From contig NZ_AP023274.1 in assembly GCF_013426735.1 (NCBI RefSeq), positions 124,001 through 188,000 on the forward strand: DNA of 64,000 nucleotides. The letters run 5' to 3'. The translations under genes and the position numbers were made by a program. The notes beneath the pieces are model-generated. The model had not been told where the DNA came from. It ran no database searches and saw nothing but the letters and a program-made list of their open reading frames with translations. Below, in pieces: positions 47,271 through 57,206 of the stretch (position 1 is the first letter of the stretch; every line of letters starts with the position of its first letter). The stretch is from Agrobacterium vitis (GTDB lineage: Bacteria; Pseudomonadota; Alphaproteobacteria; Rhizobiales; Rhizobiaceae).

Positions 47271-48187
47271 TATTCTGCGCCTCCGTGAATGGTGTTTCTT
47301 GCCCGTTCCAGCGATGCGCCAACCAGATTGATACTGGTGAGCGTCAGGCCGAGGAAAATTCCGGGCATGGTGGCAATCCACCAGGCGTTGAGCAGATATT
47401 TGCGTCCATCCGCGATGATATTGCCAAAGGTCGGCGTCGGTGGCTGAACACCAAGGCCAAGAAAGCCCAGAATGGATTCGAAAATCATCATCCGCGCCAC
47501 ATCCAGCACCGAGATGAACAGCACGGGCGGCAGCAGTAGCGGCACGAGCAGTGTTAGAATAATGCGCAGGTCTGTGGAGCCACCGAGCTTTGAGGCACGG
47601 ACATATTCCCTCTGACGCTCCGTCATCACAATGCTGCGCATGATGCGGGCATAGACCGGCCAATTGGACAACCCAAGCACAAGAATGATGGCGGGAATGG
47701 TGGGACGCGATACGCCCAGAACCGAGATGGCCAGAATGATCATCGGGATCGATAGTTGCGCATCGGTCAGGCGCATGATGACCGCATCGGTGCGTCCGCC
47801 AAAATAGCCGGCAAGCGTGCCAAGTACGCAACCGATCATCAGCATCACCATGACAGAGGATACACCAATCAGGAAAGAATAGCGCAAGCCAACCAGCGAG
47901 CGGACCAGCATGTCACGGCCGATCTGATCGGTGCCAAGCGGGTGGGCAAAACTCCAGGTCTCACCAATGAACAGGGGCGGTAGCAGCCGGGCACGCACGT
48001 TCATTTTTGTCGGGTCGAGACCGCTCAGTTCGGGATAGAGTGCCGCTGCGAGAGCCAGCAGCAGAAAGATGGCAACGCCAATGCGAAAACCCGGTGTGGA
48101 AGAAGCCTTGTCATAGATCCGTCGGGGGATCGATCGCGACAGGACCGGTGCCATGATGGCCGAAGGGGCTGGGCTGGTGAAGGTCAT
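47270..48187 (-). CDS. Peptide-type ABC permease, DppC subunit
   Basis: The 305-residue inner-membrane protein has the DppC pattern: N-terminal helix, periplasmic domain, HPLGTDQIGRDMLVRSL and the EAA loop REYVRASKLGGSTDLRII. Its start follows directly on the stop of the DppB gene. Confidence 0.93.
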   Translation of the reverse strand: MTFTSPAPSAIMAPVLSRSIPRRIYDKASSTPGFRIGVAIFLLLALAAALYPELSGLDPTKMNVRARLLPPLFIGETWSFAHPLGTDQIGRDMLVRSLVGLRYSFLIGVSSVMVMLMIGCVLGTLAGYFGGRTDAVIMRLTDAQLSIPMIILAISVLGVSRPTIPAIILVLGLSNWPVYARIMRSIVMTERQREYVRASKLGGSTDLRIILTLLVPLLLPPVLFISVLDVARMMIFESILGFLGLGVQPPTPTFGNIIADGRKYLLNAWWIATMPGIFLGLTLTSINLVGASLERARNTIHGGAE

Positions 48188-49173
48188 CAGTATTCGAGCC
48201 TCGGATCAATGGTGGTGGCAACGAGATCAACGAGGATGTTGATCAGCACGAAGATGGCGCTGGTGACGATGGCAATGCCTTGGATCAGCGGAAAATCCCG
48301 TTGCAGCACTGCGTTGATGGTCAGCAGGCCAAGGCCGGGGTAATCGAAGATATATTCAACGATGATCACGCCACCGAGCAGACTGGAAAATTGCACACCC
48401 AGCAGATTGAGCAGCGGCACGGACGCATTGCGCAGCGCATGATTGGCAATGATACGGGTATTGCTCAGGCCACGAACCCGTCCGACAGACACGTAAGGCT
48501 CCATCATCTGGGCAGAGACGGAGCTGACCAGCGTGCGGATCAACACCGGCGCAAGCTCAACGGCCAGGACGATGGCGGGCAGGATGGTATAGGCAAAGCC
48601 CTGATAACCGATGGCCGGAAGCCAGCCGAGCTTGACCGAAAACAGCAAGGCCAGCACGATTCCGAGCCAGAAATTCGGCAGGGATATGAAGATCGAGGAG
48701 ATATAGAAGGCAAGCTTGTCCGGCCATCGCCCCGGTGCCAATCCTCCCGCTACACCGACAATGCTGGAAAATACCAGAGCTATCACAAGCGTAACCGCCG
48801 CCAGTTGCAAGGTCATGGGCAGCGCATCAAAAATCAGGGTGAAAACCTTGGCGCGCTCGCCCCGCGTTGTATCGTTGAAGCTAGAGCCGCCTGTTGCCGC
48901 GCCATTGGCGGGCCGCACAAAGGATTCGCCAAGGTCACCCTGCACCACGCCAGACATATAGCGCCCGAACTGAACGAGAATCGGATCACGCAATCCCATA
49001 TCCTTGGCGATTTTCTCGATCAGGGCTTCGGGAGCCATGCCGCCCGCCATCATGCGCACGGGATCGCCCGGCACCACCCGCAGTAGGGTGAAGATCAGCA
49101 AAGATACCAGAAAAATAATAATCGCACCCTGAAACAGCCGTCTGACGAGGAAATTCAATGCGAACATCGACAT
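48187..49173 (-). CDS. Peptide-type ABC permease, DppB subunit
   Basis: The 328-residue protein has the DppB pattern FLVRRLFQGAIIIFLVSLL, VVPGDPVRMMAGG and MMEPYVSVGRVRGLSNTRII. I use ATG 49173 with GGAG four bases upstream; ATG 49167 is also possible. The frame to 49272 adds sequence inside the binding-protein gene and is unlikely. It pairs with DppC. Confidence 0.92.
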   Translation of the reverse strand: MSMFALNFLVRRLFQGAIIIFLVSLLIFTLLRVVPGDPVRMMAGGMAPEALIEKIAKDMGLRDPILVQFGRYMSGVVQGDLGESFVRPANGAATGGSSFNDTTRGERAKVFTLIFDALPMTLQLAAVTLVIALVFSSIVGVAGGLAPGRWPDKLAFYISSIFISLPNFWLGIVLALLFSVKLGWLPAIGYQGFAYTILPAIVLAVELAPVLIRTLVSSVSAQMMEPYVSVGRVRGLSNTRIIANHALRNASVPLLNLLGVQFSSLLGGVIIVEYIFDYPGLGLLTINAVLQRDFPLIQGIAIVTSAIFVLINILVDLVATTIDPRLEY

Positions 49174-49249
49174 GCACTCCGCTTCGGTCCTGATGGTCGC
49201 CGCACGCTGAAATCTCCGGCGTGCGGCCAGTCTTACGTCCGGTGCTGCA

Positions 49250-50836
49250 TCATGCCGCAGGCTTTGAAGCATCCATGGACCCGTCAGGGTAGATGTAGAG
49301 GCCTTCCTTGAACTCCTTTTGCATGGCGTGGATCATGACAGAGGTGAACAGCGACAAGGCCGGCATTTTCGAAGCGATCAAAGGCATCGTTTCGGATTGC
49401 AGAACTTTCCTGCGCTCTTCCAGGGTTGCCGCATTGCGCTCCTTGTCGAGGCTTGCATCAATGTCCTTGTCAACAATGCCGCAAATGCGCTTGGAGCTTG
49501 AATGGAAGTGCGTTCGCAGAACAAGATCGGGCTCCGGTGATGCCGTTGACCAGCCGCAATCGACCATATGACCGGGGCCGCCGCCTGGGCGATCGTACAA
49601 TTGCTCGTTCCATGCGGCAGGCTCCAGCACGGTCAGGCTGACGGGGAAGCCTTGTTCGTTCAGCATGCCCGTTAGCACCTCGCCATATTCCTTGGTCTTG
49701 GGATAGAACCCAACCGAGGTAATATATTCTAGCGGCGGCAAGCCCTTGCCGTTTGGAAAGCCTGCTTCAGCCAAAAGTGCCTGGCACTTTTCTGGATCGT
49801 ATTTCGGATAATTTTCCAGATCGACATAGCCGAACTTGACCGGCGATACGAAGTTGGAAGACGCATGGCCTGCTGATCCGAGCACTTCGAGGATCATGTC
49901 ACGGTCGATGGCATGGCAAGCTGCCAACCGGACGCGTGGATCGTTGAAAGGTGGCTTGGAGCACCGGAACCAAAGATATTTGTTTTCAACCGAAACCACC
50001 TCGTTGATGGCGATTTGCGGATTGCCTTTCAAGGTTGCCACCTGTTCCGGCTCCAGACGCTCGACAATCGACGCCTGACCATTCATCAGCGACAGCATAC
50101 GCGTGGTGGAATCGCCAGTGAACGTAAAGTTGATGCCGGGAATGCCTGGCTTGCCTTTGAAATAGCCATCGAAAGCAGCCATTACCGTGTCATTACCGCG
50201 CTGCTCAACGAATTTGAACGGTCCCGTGCCATTCAAGCGCTGGGAAAGAACCCCACCCGGGCCACCTGCCACGTCCTTTGCCGACATCATTGGAAGAAAA
50301 GAGGCGAGGAAGATGAAGAGATGGGCCGGATAACCACCCTTGGAGGTGTCGATAATGACCGTGTAGTCGTCCGGTGTTTCGATGGTGAGGGTTTCGGTCG
50401 GTCCTGGATACCATTGGGCCGGACGATCGGCCCTCGAGCCATATTCCAAAGTTGCCTTGACATCTTCGGCCTTGAACGGCTTGCCATCATGAAAAGTGAT
50501 GCCCTGCCGCAGCTTGATCTGCAACCGATGTGCATCCAGCAGCTTGATGTCGGTTGCAAGCTCGTAGACCACCTCGCCGGGATTATCGAGCTTCATCGGT
50601 GAGCGCGTCAGGAAGCCCATGACGAAACCCTCGATATTTTTCTGCGAGAGCGTCGTGTGGGCCGTCGGGTCCCAGTTGCCGGTGATGTTTTCGGCAGAGA
50701 GAAACGTCATGGTCTTGCCCGACTGGGCAAAGGCGGAGGAAATGAAGAAGTCGGGGTTCATCTGCATAAAGCCTGCGGCAGCGGCCGCCCCGGCGGTTCC
50801 TTGCAGGAAGCGACGGCGATTGATCTCTGAACTCAT
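49250..50836 (-). CDS. Peptide/solute ABC transporter substrate-binding protein (SBP_bac_5)
   Basis: The 528-residue protein has a twin-arginine signal (NRRRFLQG with a hydrophobic stretch and FAQS cleavage) and the large SBP_bac_5 fold. It is the first gene of the eight-gene minus-strand operon ending at 41408. Family members bind peptides, opines, nickel complexes or sugar conjugates. The amidohydrolase and kinases downstream suggest a carbamoylated or amino-alcohol conjugate rather than an ordinary peptide; this is inference. Confidence 0.9.
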   Translation of the reverse strand: MSSEINRRRFLQGTAGAAAAAGFMQMNPDFFISSAFAQSGKTMTFLSAENITGNWDPTAHTTLSQKNIEGFVMGFLTRSPMKLDNPGEVVYELATDIKLLDAHRLQIKLRQGITFHDGKPFKAEDVKATLEYGSRADRPAQWYPGPTETLTIETPDDYTVIIDTSKGGYPAHLFIFLASFLPMMSAKDVAGGPGGVLSQRLNGTGPFKFVEQRGNDTVMAAFDGYFKGKPGIPGINFTFTGDSTTRMLSLMNGQASIVERLEPEQVATLKGNPQIAINEVVSVENKYLWFRCSKPPFNDPRVRLAACHAIDRDMILEVLGSAGHASSNFVSPVKFGYVDLENYPKYDPEKCQALLAEAGFPNGKGLPPLEYITSVGFYPKTKEYGEVLTGMLNEQGFPVSLTVLEPAAWNEQLYDRPGGGPGHMVDCGWSTASPEPDLVLRTHFHSSSKRICGIVDKDIDASLDKERNAATLEERRKVLQSETMPLIASKMPALSLFTSVMIHAMQKEFKEGLYIYPDGSMDASKPAA

Positions 50837-51166
50837 AGGTTCCCCTTTTCTTATAGAAATTCACAGAACCGACAAAACGGTCAAATCAGTCAAGGCAATT
50901 TGCGTGCCATCCTGCTGAAGCTTTGATTCAGCGCCTATATACGAGAGAACCAATGTGGTTTTTGTTGATTTTGTCCAAATTTCGGGCGTACCGGGAAATC
51001 CGTGCTCAAATATAGGCCGCCCTCGAAGGCCAAGGCGTGACGTATCGCACGCGTTGAGAAGGACCCGTCGTTGGTCAGTTGGCATTGCATCGGTAAGCGA
51101 AACACCGATCTTCGCCTGCATTAGCCTGATCATGGAACACGCAGGCCGTTCTATAGTTATTTGGGA
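50837..51166. other. Divergent spacer, binding protein / topoisomerase
   Basis: This 330-base gap should hold the promoter of the minus-strand ABC operon and that of the topoisomerase gene. I found no convincing -35/-10 pair and no other gene. Confidence 0.4.
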
Positions 51167-52237
51167 ATGAACCAGATCGTCACCGAAATCGATGGAAACG
51201 CCACCGAGGCCAAACTCACCTCCGGGCTAGTCTACGGTCCTGGTTTGGAGACCGGGATCACCCGGAAGATGGGTGCCAGAGGCTTCCTCTATTACCGGCC
51301 AGACGGGCGGCGGATTACCCAGGCTGATGAGATTGCTCGCCTGAACTCTCTGGCAATACCGCCCGCCTACACAGACGTTGTCATCTCGACGAATCCCTTC
51401 TCACACCTGCAGGCAATCGGCACGGATGCCAAGGGTCGCCGGCAATACCGCTATCATAAAGATTGGCACGCCGAGCGAGGCAAAGCCAAATTCGAACGGC
51501 TAGCCGATTTCGCGTCCAGACTTCCTGACCTGCGCGAACGGGTCGACATCGACCTTCGTTCGCGTGGCCTCAATGTCGAAAAGGCGCTGGCAACTGTCGT
51601 GTGGATGCTCGATAACCTCTATATCAGGATAGGAAACGCTGCCTATGCAGAGACGAACAAATCGTTCGGCCTCACCACGTTGCGCAGTCGTCACGTGAGC
51701 GTCGATGGAGGCAGTCTCAAATTTCGGTTCAAAGGTAAATCCGGCAAGGAATGGAATCTTGCCCATAGTGACCGGCGGATCGCCAATGTCGTGCGAAAAC
51801 TACAGGAACTTCCAGGGCAGCATCTCTTTCAATACGTTAGCGATCAAGGCGGATGCAGACCCATCTCCTCACATGATGTGAATGCCTATATCCGAGAGAT
51901 GACAGGTGACGATTTCAGTTCACGCCAGTTTAGAACATGGGGCGCAACCTGCATGGCAGTGGATGCATTGGCTTCTGCCGAGGCCGCCACGACGAAGCGC
52001 GAGTTGGCCCGTCAACTCAATGCAGCGATCGACGCAGTCGCTGCGAAGCTGGTCAATACCCGATCGGTCTGTCGGTCTTCCTACATACATCCCGCCGTGT
52101 TCGAAGACTTCCAAGCTGGTACGCTTCGGGATGTCCTTAAGTTGAAAACCACGAGTGAACGCCTTCTTCAATGGATGGATGAAGGCGAGATCCAAGTGCT
52201 AAAATGGCTGAAGAAACAAACAGTATCCAAGGGTTAG
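51167..52237 (+). CDS. Type IB DNA topoisomerase
   Basis: The 356-residue protein is a bacterial, poxvirus-like topoisomerase IB. It has the N-terminal domain with GFLYYRPDGRRIT, the catalytic core (RYHKDWHAERGKAKFERL, LRSRHVSV, FKGKSGKEW) and the nucleophile Tyr306 in CRSSYIHPAVFE. It nicks and rejoins one strand to relax supercoils without ATP. ATG 51167 follows GGGAA; a TTG six bases earlier is also possible. Such genes occur on rhizobial chromosomes and plasmids. Confidence 0.93.
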   Translation: MNQIVTEIDGNATEAKLTSGLVYGPGLETGITRKMGARGFLYYRPDGRRITQADEIARLNSLAIPPAYTDVVISTNPFSHLQAIGTDAKGRRQYRYHKDWHAERGKAKFERLADFASRLPDLRERVDIDLRSRGLNVEKALATVVWMLDNLYIRIGNAAYAETNKSFGLTTLRSRHVSVDGGSLKFRFKGKSGKEWNLAHSDRRIANVVRKLQELPGQHLFQYVSDQGGCRPISSHDVNAYIREMTGDDFSSRQFRTWGATCMAVDALASAEAATTKRELARQLNAAIDAVAAKLVNTRSVCRSSYIHPAVFEDFQAGTLRDVLKLKTTSERLLQWMDEGEIQVLKWLKKQTVSKG

Positions 52238-52404
52238 TCTAACGCTGCTTACGTCAGGTCGGTTGTGCATCGTGACCGATCACTCCAAATCATCGAAGAT
52301 GATCTCCCGATGGAAGGTGGAGGATTTCATTAACCAAGCTCGGATAACAATCGTTAACCGTCCCGTAGATGTATACGGGCGTCCGCTAACGTTGGCCGAT
52401 CGAG

Positions 52405-55377
52405 ATGAAACCATTGCTGCCAGCATTCCGTCGCCGTTTATGTGTGTTCACGGCACTGGCCTCCGTGGTGTTGCCCGCGCATTGCTTCGCGCAATCGGCA
52501 TGGTCTGGCAACGCCGACAACGAATTTAGCAATGCAACGAACTGGACCCCTTCGGCGCCCGGGGCAGGCGATGATGCACATGTCGATACAGGCTCTCCAC
52601 AAGTCACCAACGACGTGACAGTCAATCGTCTGGACGTTGATGGAGGAAACGTCACCATCACCGATACAGGTGCATTGACCGCCACGAACGGCACCACGAT
52701 CACATCAGGCAGCGTTAGCGTCAATGCAGGCGGAGTGATGAACTCCAACGTCAGCCTTGATGGCGGTAGCCTTTCCATCGATGGTGACCTCAATGGCCAG
52801 TTGAAGCTCAACAACGGCAACGTCACCGTGAACGGTACGCTCAGTGGCGCCCTGGTAGAGACAGGGACCGCATTGTCCAACAACGGCACTGTAGATGAGG
52901 CCGATATCTCCGAGGGAGGGACCTTCGTTAACAATAGCGGCGCAACGGCGGGCGCGGTTACCAATGCCGGGACAGCATCCAACGCCGGAGAGGTCGGGAG
53001 CCTGACCAATACCGCTGGAAATTTTACCAATAATGCCGGCGGGACAATTTCGGGAAAGACGACGGTTTCGGGAGGAACCGTCACCAACAATTTCGTCGTT
53101 ACCGACGCCGATGTCGCGGCGGCGGCGGAATTCATCAACAACACCGGTGCAACAGCTGGCGCAATCAGGAATTCAGGCACCGTCGTCAATGCGGGAACCA
53201 TTGCCTCCCTACAGAACGATGCCGGTACATTCACCAATGATGTCGGCGGGGTGGTTACGGGGAATAGCAATATTTCCGGTGGCAGCGTGACGAACAACGC
53301 CACCCTTCACGACGTCGATGTCGGAGCAGATGCAACATTCACCAATGCCAGCGGCGCCACCGCCGGTGTTGTCGTCAATGCAGGCAATTCGTCGAATGCC
53401 GGGACTATTGATAGCCTGACCAATACGGCTGGACATTTTACCAACAATGCAGGCGGGACGATTACCGGAAAATCAACAATCACAGGCGGAACCGTCACCA
53501 ACAACTTCGTCATTACCGATGCGGACGTCGCTGCCGCCGCAATATTCGTCAACAACTCGGGAGCCACCGCTGGTACTATAAGAAACTCTGGCACGGTTAC
53601 CAATGCGGGGACCGTCGCGGCGCTTCAAAATGATGCCGGTACTTTCACGAACAATTCTGGCGGTACCGTTACGGGTACAACAACGATCAACGGAGGTCGT
53701 GTTGTCAACAACGCCACATTGGCAGACGTCGATAATGAGGCGGCGGGCGAATTCATCAACAACAATGGCGCTGTGGCAGGCACGGTTACCAATTCTGGCA
53801 GTGCCTCGAACGACGGAACAATCGCCACGCTCGTAAACACTGGCGGCACCTTTTCCAATACCGGCACAATTGATGGAACGGCCACGATTTCAGGCGGTTC
53901 ACTGATCAACGATGGAACCGTAGCTGGAGCCGTCGTCATCGATGACGGCGGGCTTCTGTCAGGCAGCGGCATCATTGGCGGGCTTTTCGTCAACGCAGGC
54001 GGTGTACTTTCACCCGGGCGAGACATAGGAACGCTCACCGTTGACGGAGATGTGACCTTTCGCACAGGGTCAATCTACCAGGTTGACATTGATGCCAACG
54101 GTGCCTCCGACCGGGTGGATGCGACGGGCACAGTCTCCATCCAGGGGGGAACACTTGAAATTAGAGCGGCGGGTGGCAATTACGGGCTGACAACCACTTA
54201 TACCATCCTGAGCGCAAGCCGCATCACTGGCACCTTCGACAGCGTTTCAAGCGATTTTGCTTTCCTGACGCCAACGTTGACCTATGGTGCTGCGACGATA
54301 GACATGCAGTTCGACCGCAATAGTGTAGCATTCGCAGATGTCGCGGATACCGCAAACGGTCGCGCAACCGCGGTTGCCGTTGAAGCATTGGGAACAGGAA
54401 ACTCGATTTACGATGCGGTCTTGTCACTGAATTCTTCCACCGCAAACAGTGCCTTCTCGCAATTGAGCGGTGAGGTTCATGCCTCGCTCAAAAGCGCTCT
54501 GCTGTGGGAGAGCCGTTTTGCACGCGACGCGGTGCTTGACCAAATGGCCCTGGATCTTGATCAGCGGAAGGATGACGTGACAGTCTGGACCAACAGTTTT
54601 CTGTCGTCCAACCGTTGGTCGGGGAATGGAAATGCAGCCGGAATCGATACCCGGACCGCAGGCGTAGTCATGGGAGTGGATGCGTCGGTCTCCGACCCGT
54701 GGCGTCTGGGCGGCCTGTTGGGTTACAGCCATGACTCGTTGGAGCAGGCGAAGACAGAGTCTTATCACGCCGGTCTCTATGCTACGGGTGATATTGGCCC
54801 CTTGAACGTCATTGGCGGCGCCATCTTCTCCCATAACGATGCATCAACCCTGCGCGATATCTCCTTCGGAACGATTACCAGCCAGCTCACCGCTGACTAT
54901 GCCAGTGCCACCAGCCAGGTTTTCGCAGATCTCTCTTGGACGCATGAACTGGATGCGATCAAGCTCCAGCCCTTCGCCAACGTCGCTTATGTCAATCTCA
55001 AGACTGGCGCCTTCTGCGAAAGTGGCGGCGATGCAGGCCTGTTGGCAGCAAAAGGTAGTGACGAGATCGTAACCTCCACGATCGGTCTGCGCTGGTCTTG
55101 GAGGTGGCCGGAAGACAATTTACCCGTTGCCGTCTCCGGCATGCTGGGCTGGCGGCATATCGAGGGTGACGTGTCGCCGTATTCCAGCCTCGCATTTTCT
55201 GGTGGCACACCATTTGTCGTCGAAGGCGTGGAAATGCCAAGGGATGCTCTGCTGGCAAAACTCGGAATTTCGGCCAGGCTTTCGAAATCGGCCCGCCTGA
55301 CGTTCAGTTATTCCGGCGAGTTTGGCAAAGGCCTGCGGTCAAGCGCAGCTCAGGTCAATCTGGCGGGGAGTTTTTAA
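52405..55377 (+). CDS. Type V autotransporter with tandem-repeat passenger
   Basis: The 990-residue protein has a signal peptide (about 1-29, cleavage near CFAQS), a passenger domain (about 30-700) rich in Asn, Gly, Thr and Ala, and a C-terminal autotransporter beta-barrel (about 715-990) ending in Phe. The passenger contains five 69-residue units starting near FxNNxGAxAG. A single Cys in the barrel (TGAFCESGGD) is unusual. The passenger resembles haemagglutinin-like beta-helix adhesins, exposed at the surface. A 167-base gap separates it from the topoisomerase gene. Confidence 0.92.
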   Translation: MKPLLPAFRRRLCVFTALASVVLPAHCFAQSAWSGNADNEFSNATNWTPSAPGAGDDAHVDTGSPQVTNDVTVNRLDVDGGNVTITDTGALTATNGTTITSGSVSVNAGGVMNSNVSLDGGSLSIDGDLNGQLKLNNGNVTVNGTLSGALVETGTALSNNGTVDEADISEGGTFVNNSGATAGAVTNAGTASNAGEVGSLTNTAGNFTNNAGGTISGKTTVSGGTVTNNFVVTDADVAAAAEFINNTGATAGAIRNSGTVVNAGTIASLQNDAGTFTNDVGGVVTGNSNISGGSVTNNATLHDVDVGADATFTNASGATAGVVVNAGNSSNAGTIDSLTNTAGHFTNNAGGTITGKSTITGGTVTNNFVITDADVAAAAIFVNNSGATAGTIRNSGTVTNAGTVAALQNDAGTFTNNSGGTVTGTTTINGGRVVNNATLADVDNEAAGEFINNNGAVAGTVTNSGSASNDGTIATLVNTGGTFSNTGTIDGTATISGGSLINDGTVAGAVVIDDGGLLSGSGIIGGLFVNAGGVLSPGRDIGTLTVDGDVTFRTGSIYQVDIDANGASDRVDATGTVSIQGGTLEIRAAGGNYGLTTTYTILSASRITGTFDSVSSDFAFLTPTLTYGAATIDMQFDRNSVAFADVADTANGRATAVAVEALGTGNSIYDAVLSLNSSTANSAFSQLSGEVHASLKSALLWESRFARDAVLDQMALDLDQRKDDVTVWTNSFLSSNRWSGNGNAAGIDTRTAGVVMGVDASVSDPWRLGGLLGYSHDSLEQAKTESYHAGLYATGDIGPLNVIGGAIFSHNDASTLRDISFGTITSQLTADYASATSQVFADLSWTHELDAIKLQPFANVAYVNLKTGAFCESGGDAGLLAAKGSDEIVTSTIGLRWSWRWPEDNLPVAVSGMLGWRHIEGDVSPYSSLAFSGGTPFVVEGVEMPRDALLAKLGISARLSKSARLTFSYSGEFGKGLRSSAAQVNLAGSF
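52924..53958 (+). repeat. Five 207-bp tandem repeats in the autotransporter passenger
   Basis: The units begin at 52924, 53131, 53338, 53545 and 53752, exactly 207 bases (69 codons) apart; the fifth ends near 53958. Units 1 and 3 resemble each other more than they do units 2 and 4, giving a second-order period of 414 bases. The identity is high at codon level, so unit loss or gain by recombination is possible. Confidence 0.88.
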
Positions 55378-55541
55378 ACCCCGTATTGCGTCGATACGTT
55401 TGGCGCGTTGCAACGACGTTTGTCGTCCCACGATGACCCGGGCTCCCCGTTGAATTGATCAACTCTCAAAGACCCGTTTCAGCTTGCTCTGGCCACACGA
55501 TAGCCTGCGCTAAAGGTTTAGACTAATACCAATGAATGAAC

Positions 55542-56054
55542 TCAGCCCCGACGCAGGTCAATCCGACTGGTAATGATCGACTTCCCTGTGGCCGGGTCGG
55601 TATCAACAGTGGTCAGGCGCATGCCGGAAGCTCCAACTTTTTCGATTGTCATCTGCGCACGTTGATCACCATTAACCTCTTTCGCCCAATTGATTGCAAG
55701 GTTGATGGCATCTCCACCGCGTTTGCCGTTCAGGCCCGCGACGCCCGTACCCGCACCCACGTAAGAGCCGCTATAGGTCGCGCCGTTGATCTTCAAATCG
55801 GCGCTGATGGCGCGAGAAAACACAACGAGGCTCGTACAGCGTCCATTCAATGCCAGCGATTGAGCCGTTGTGTTTGATTTGAATCTGCAGGTGACGTTGA
55901 TCGTGGGTGCATTCGTGCGCACCTTAACCGTTCCTTTGCCGCTCCAGCTTCCCGCCAGTGTTTTCAAGAAAGCGGACTCGTCGGCGTAAGCACCGGCCGC
56001 CGTCATCATCCATGTCATCGTCACGGTAATCGCGCTTGCAAGAACCTTGTTCAT
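55542..56054 (-). CDS. Small secreted protein of unknown function
   Basis: The 170-residue product has a signal peptide (MNKVLASAITVTMTWMMTAA, cleavage near AYADES). A mature part follows, starting ESAFLKTLAGSWSGKGTVKV, with strand-rich sequence and two Cys residues. It resembles conserved periplasmic proteins of rhizobia but I cannot name a function. ATG 56054 or the in-frame ATG at 56084 could be the start; the former gives a cleaner signal. Confidence 0.75.
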   Translation of the reverse strand: MNKVLASAITVTMTWMMTAAGAYADESAFLKTLAGSWSGKGTVKVRTNAPTINVTCRFKSNTTAQSLALNGRCTSLVVFSRAISADLKINGATYSGSYVGAGTGVAGLNGKRGGDAINLAINWAKEVNGDQRAQMTIEKVGASGMRLTTVDTDPATGKSIITSRIDLRRG

Positions 56055-56250
56055 GATCGTATCTTTCAGACAGGGGAACTCCATAACCTGGATGTTCTGC
56101 AGATTGAAGTGAGATTGTTACATCCCCACAACCCTTTAGCCGGGCAAGAAGTTCCGAATGTTGATTATCGGGTTGGAACCAGCACGAAAGAATGTGCGGT
56201 TATGGCGATCTCTCTGGATTAAACCGCGCCCCTGATCTATCGTCTTTCGC

Positions 56251-57204
56251 ATGGATTCGCGCGCCCCCACCTCAGAGCCGCCCTTGAGCTGGTCACCTCG
56301 TCTTCCAGGCTGGGCTTCGTTGCGCGGTCGCGATATTCCCGAATCCGACGCGGCATTCTCTGCGGGTATCGCTCTAAAATCGCTTGACGATCTGATACGG
56401 GCCGATCCGCCTTGGCTCGGCTGTTGGCGCGACCGCCTTGCCCTGAAGTCGGCTGCCATCGCCGCCAGAATGGATGGCCGTAGCGAGGACGAACATGCGT
56501 TGCGTGACGCGCTTTTGCTGACGGCGCCTGGTGATGATCCAGGGCCGGCGGGAAAATTGTTTTTTGCCACACGACTGCTGTCACGCCGGTCCGGGACAAT
56601 CACCACACCTTTTGTTCAGGAGCTTGCCGCGCTGTTGGACCTTCGCTGGGACGAGGGGCTTGCCTCCATTCCGGATCTTGTGGATTCTGCGATCCAATCT
56701 GAGCGGGCGGCGCCGTTCGTGACAGTGGACCTGATAGCAGCAATGTGCGCGATCCGCCCGGATATCGAGGTGCTGGCCCTGGGACTGGCGGATGTTGTGC
56801 TGGCTCAAAAGCTGAAATGGCCGAGACCCGTGCCGTTGCTTTTACCCGAACGTTTTGGTTCGTCCTTCCGAACAATCGGTGGCCGGGGTCGCGTTCGTCC
56901 GGGAGAGCCAGCTTATCCAAAGGCGATCTGCCTGGCACTGGTTGATGGGGTTGACGCAGCACTCCGGTCCACCATCGACATCAATCGACGCGCAGCACGG
57001 CTGCTGGCTGTCGCGCCGAAGGTTCGCACCAAAGGTGCCGAGCCGGTGATCCGCAGATTGCTGAACGAGGATGCCGTGCTGGCCTCGGCGCCTGGCAGTG
57101 GTCTCTCCCGCTGGGCGGCCAACCGGCTGTTCGAGCGGCTGGAAAGCTTTGAGGCGGTGCGCGAACTGTCCGGCCGCTCCTCTTTCCGGGTGTTTGGAGT
57201 GTGA
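56251..57204 (+). CDS. DUF1403 family protein
   Basis: The 317-residue protein is mostly helical, with landmarks LPGWASLRGRDIPESDAAF, WLGCWRDRLALKSA and DALLLTAPGDDPGP that I recognise as DUF1403, found mainly on rhizobial plasmids. It has no signal or membrane segment. Its stop is two bases before the ATG of a ScpB-like gene, a pairing seen in other plasmids. The function is unknown; a role in plasmid or chromosome organisation with ScpB is inference. Confidence 0.75.
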   Translation: MDSRAPTSEPPLSWSPRLPGWASLRGRDIPESDAAFSAGIALKSLDDLIRADPPWLGCWRDRLALKSAAIAARMDGRSEDEHALRDALLLTAPGDDPGPAGKLFFATRLLSRRSGTITTPFVQELAALLDLRWDEGLASIPDLVDSAIQSERAAPFVTVDLIAAMCAIRPDIEVLALGLADVVLAQKLKWPRPVPLLLPERFGSSFRTIGGRGRVRPGEPAYPKAICLALVDGVDAALRSTIDINRRAARLLAVAPKVRTKGAEPVIRRLLNEDAVLASAPGSGLSRWAANRLFERLESFEAVRELSGRSSFRVFGV

Positions 57205-57206
57205 CG

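Noticed and set aside
47271..47831. Upstream extension of the fused ATPase gene
   Set aside because: Those residues lie antisense-like over dppC in another frame and are His/Cys/Arg-rich; the ATPase fold begins at ATG 47270.
52386..53303. 305-codon minus-strand frame over the autotransporter
   Set aside because: It is a composition shadow of the Asn/Gly/Thr-rich repeats and lacks a start site or signal.
52924..53958. Possible CRISPR or satellite array
   Set aside because: The repeats are in frame, 207 bases long and encode the autotransporter passenger; there are no spacers.
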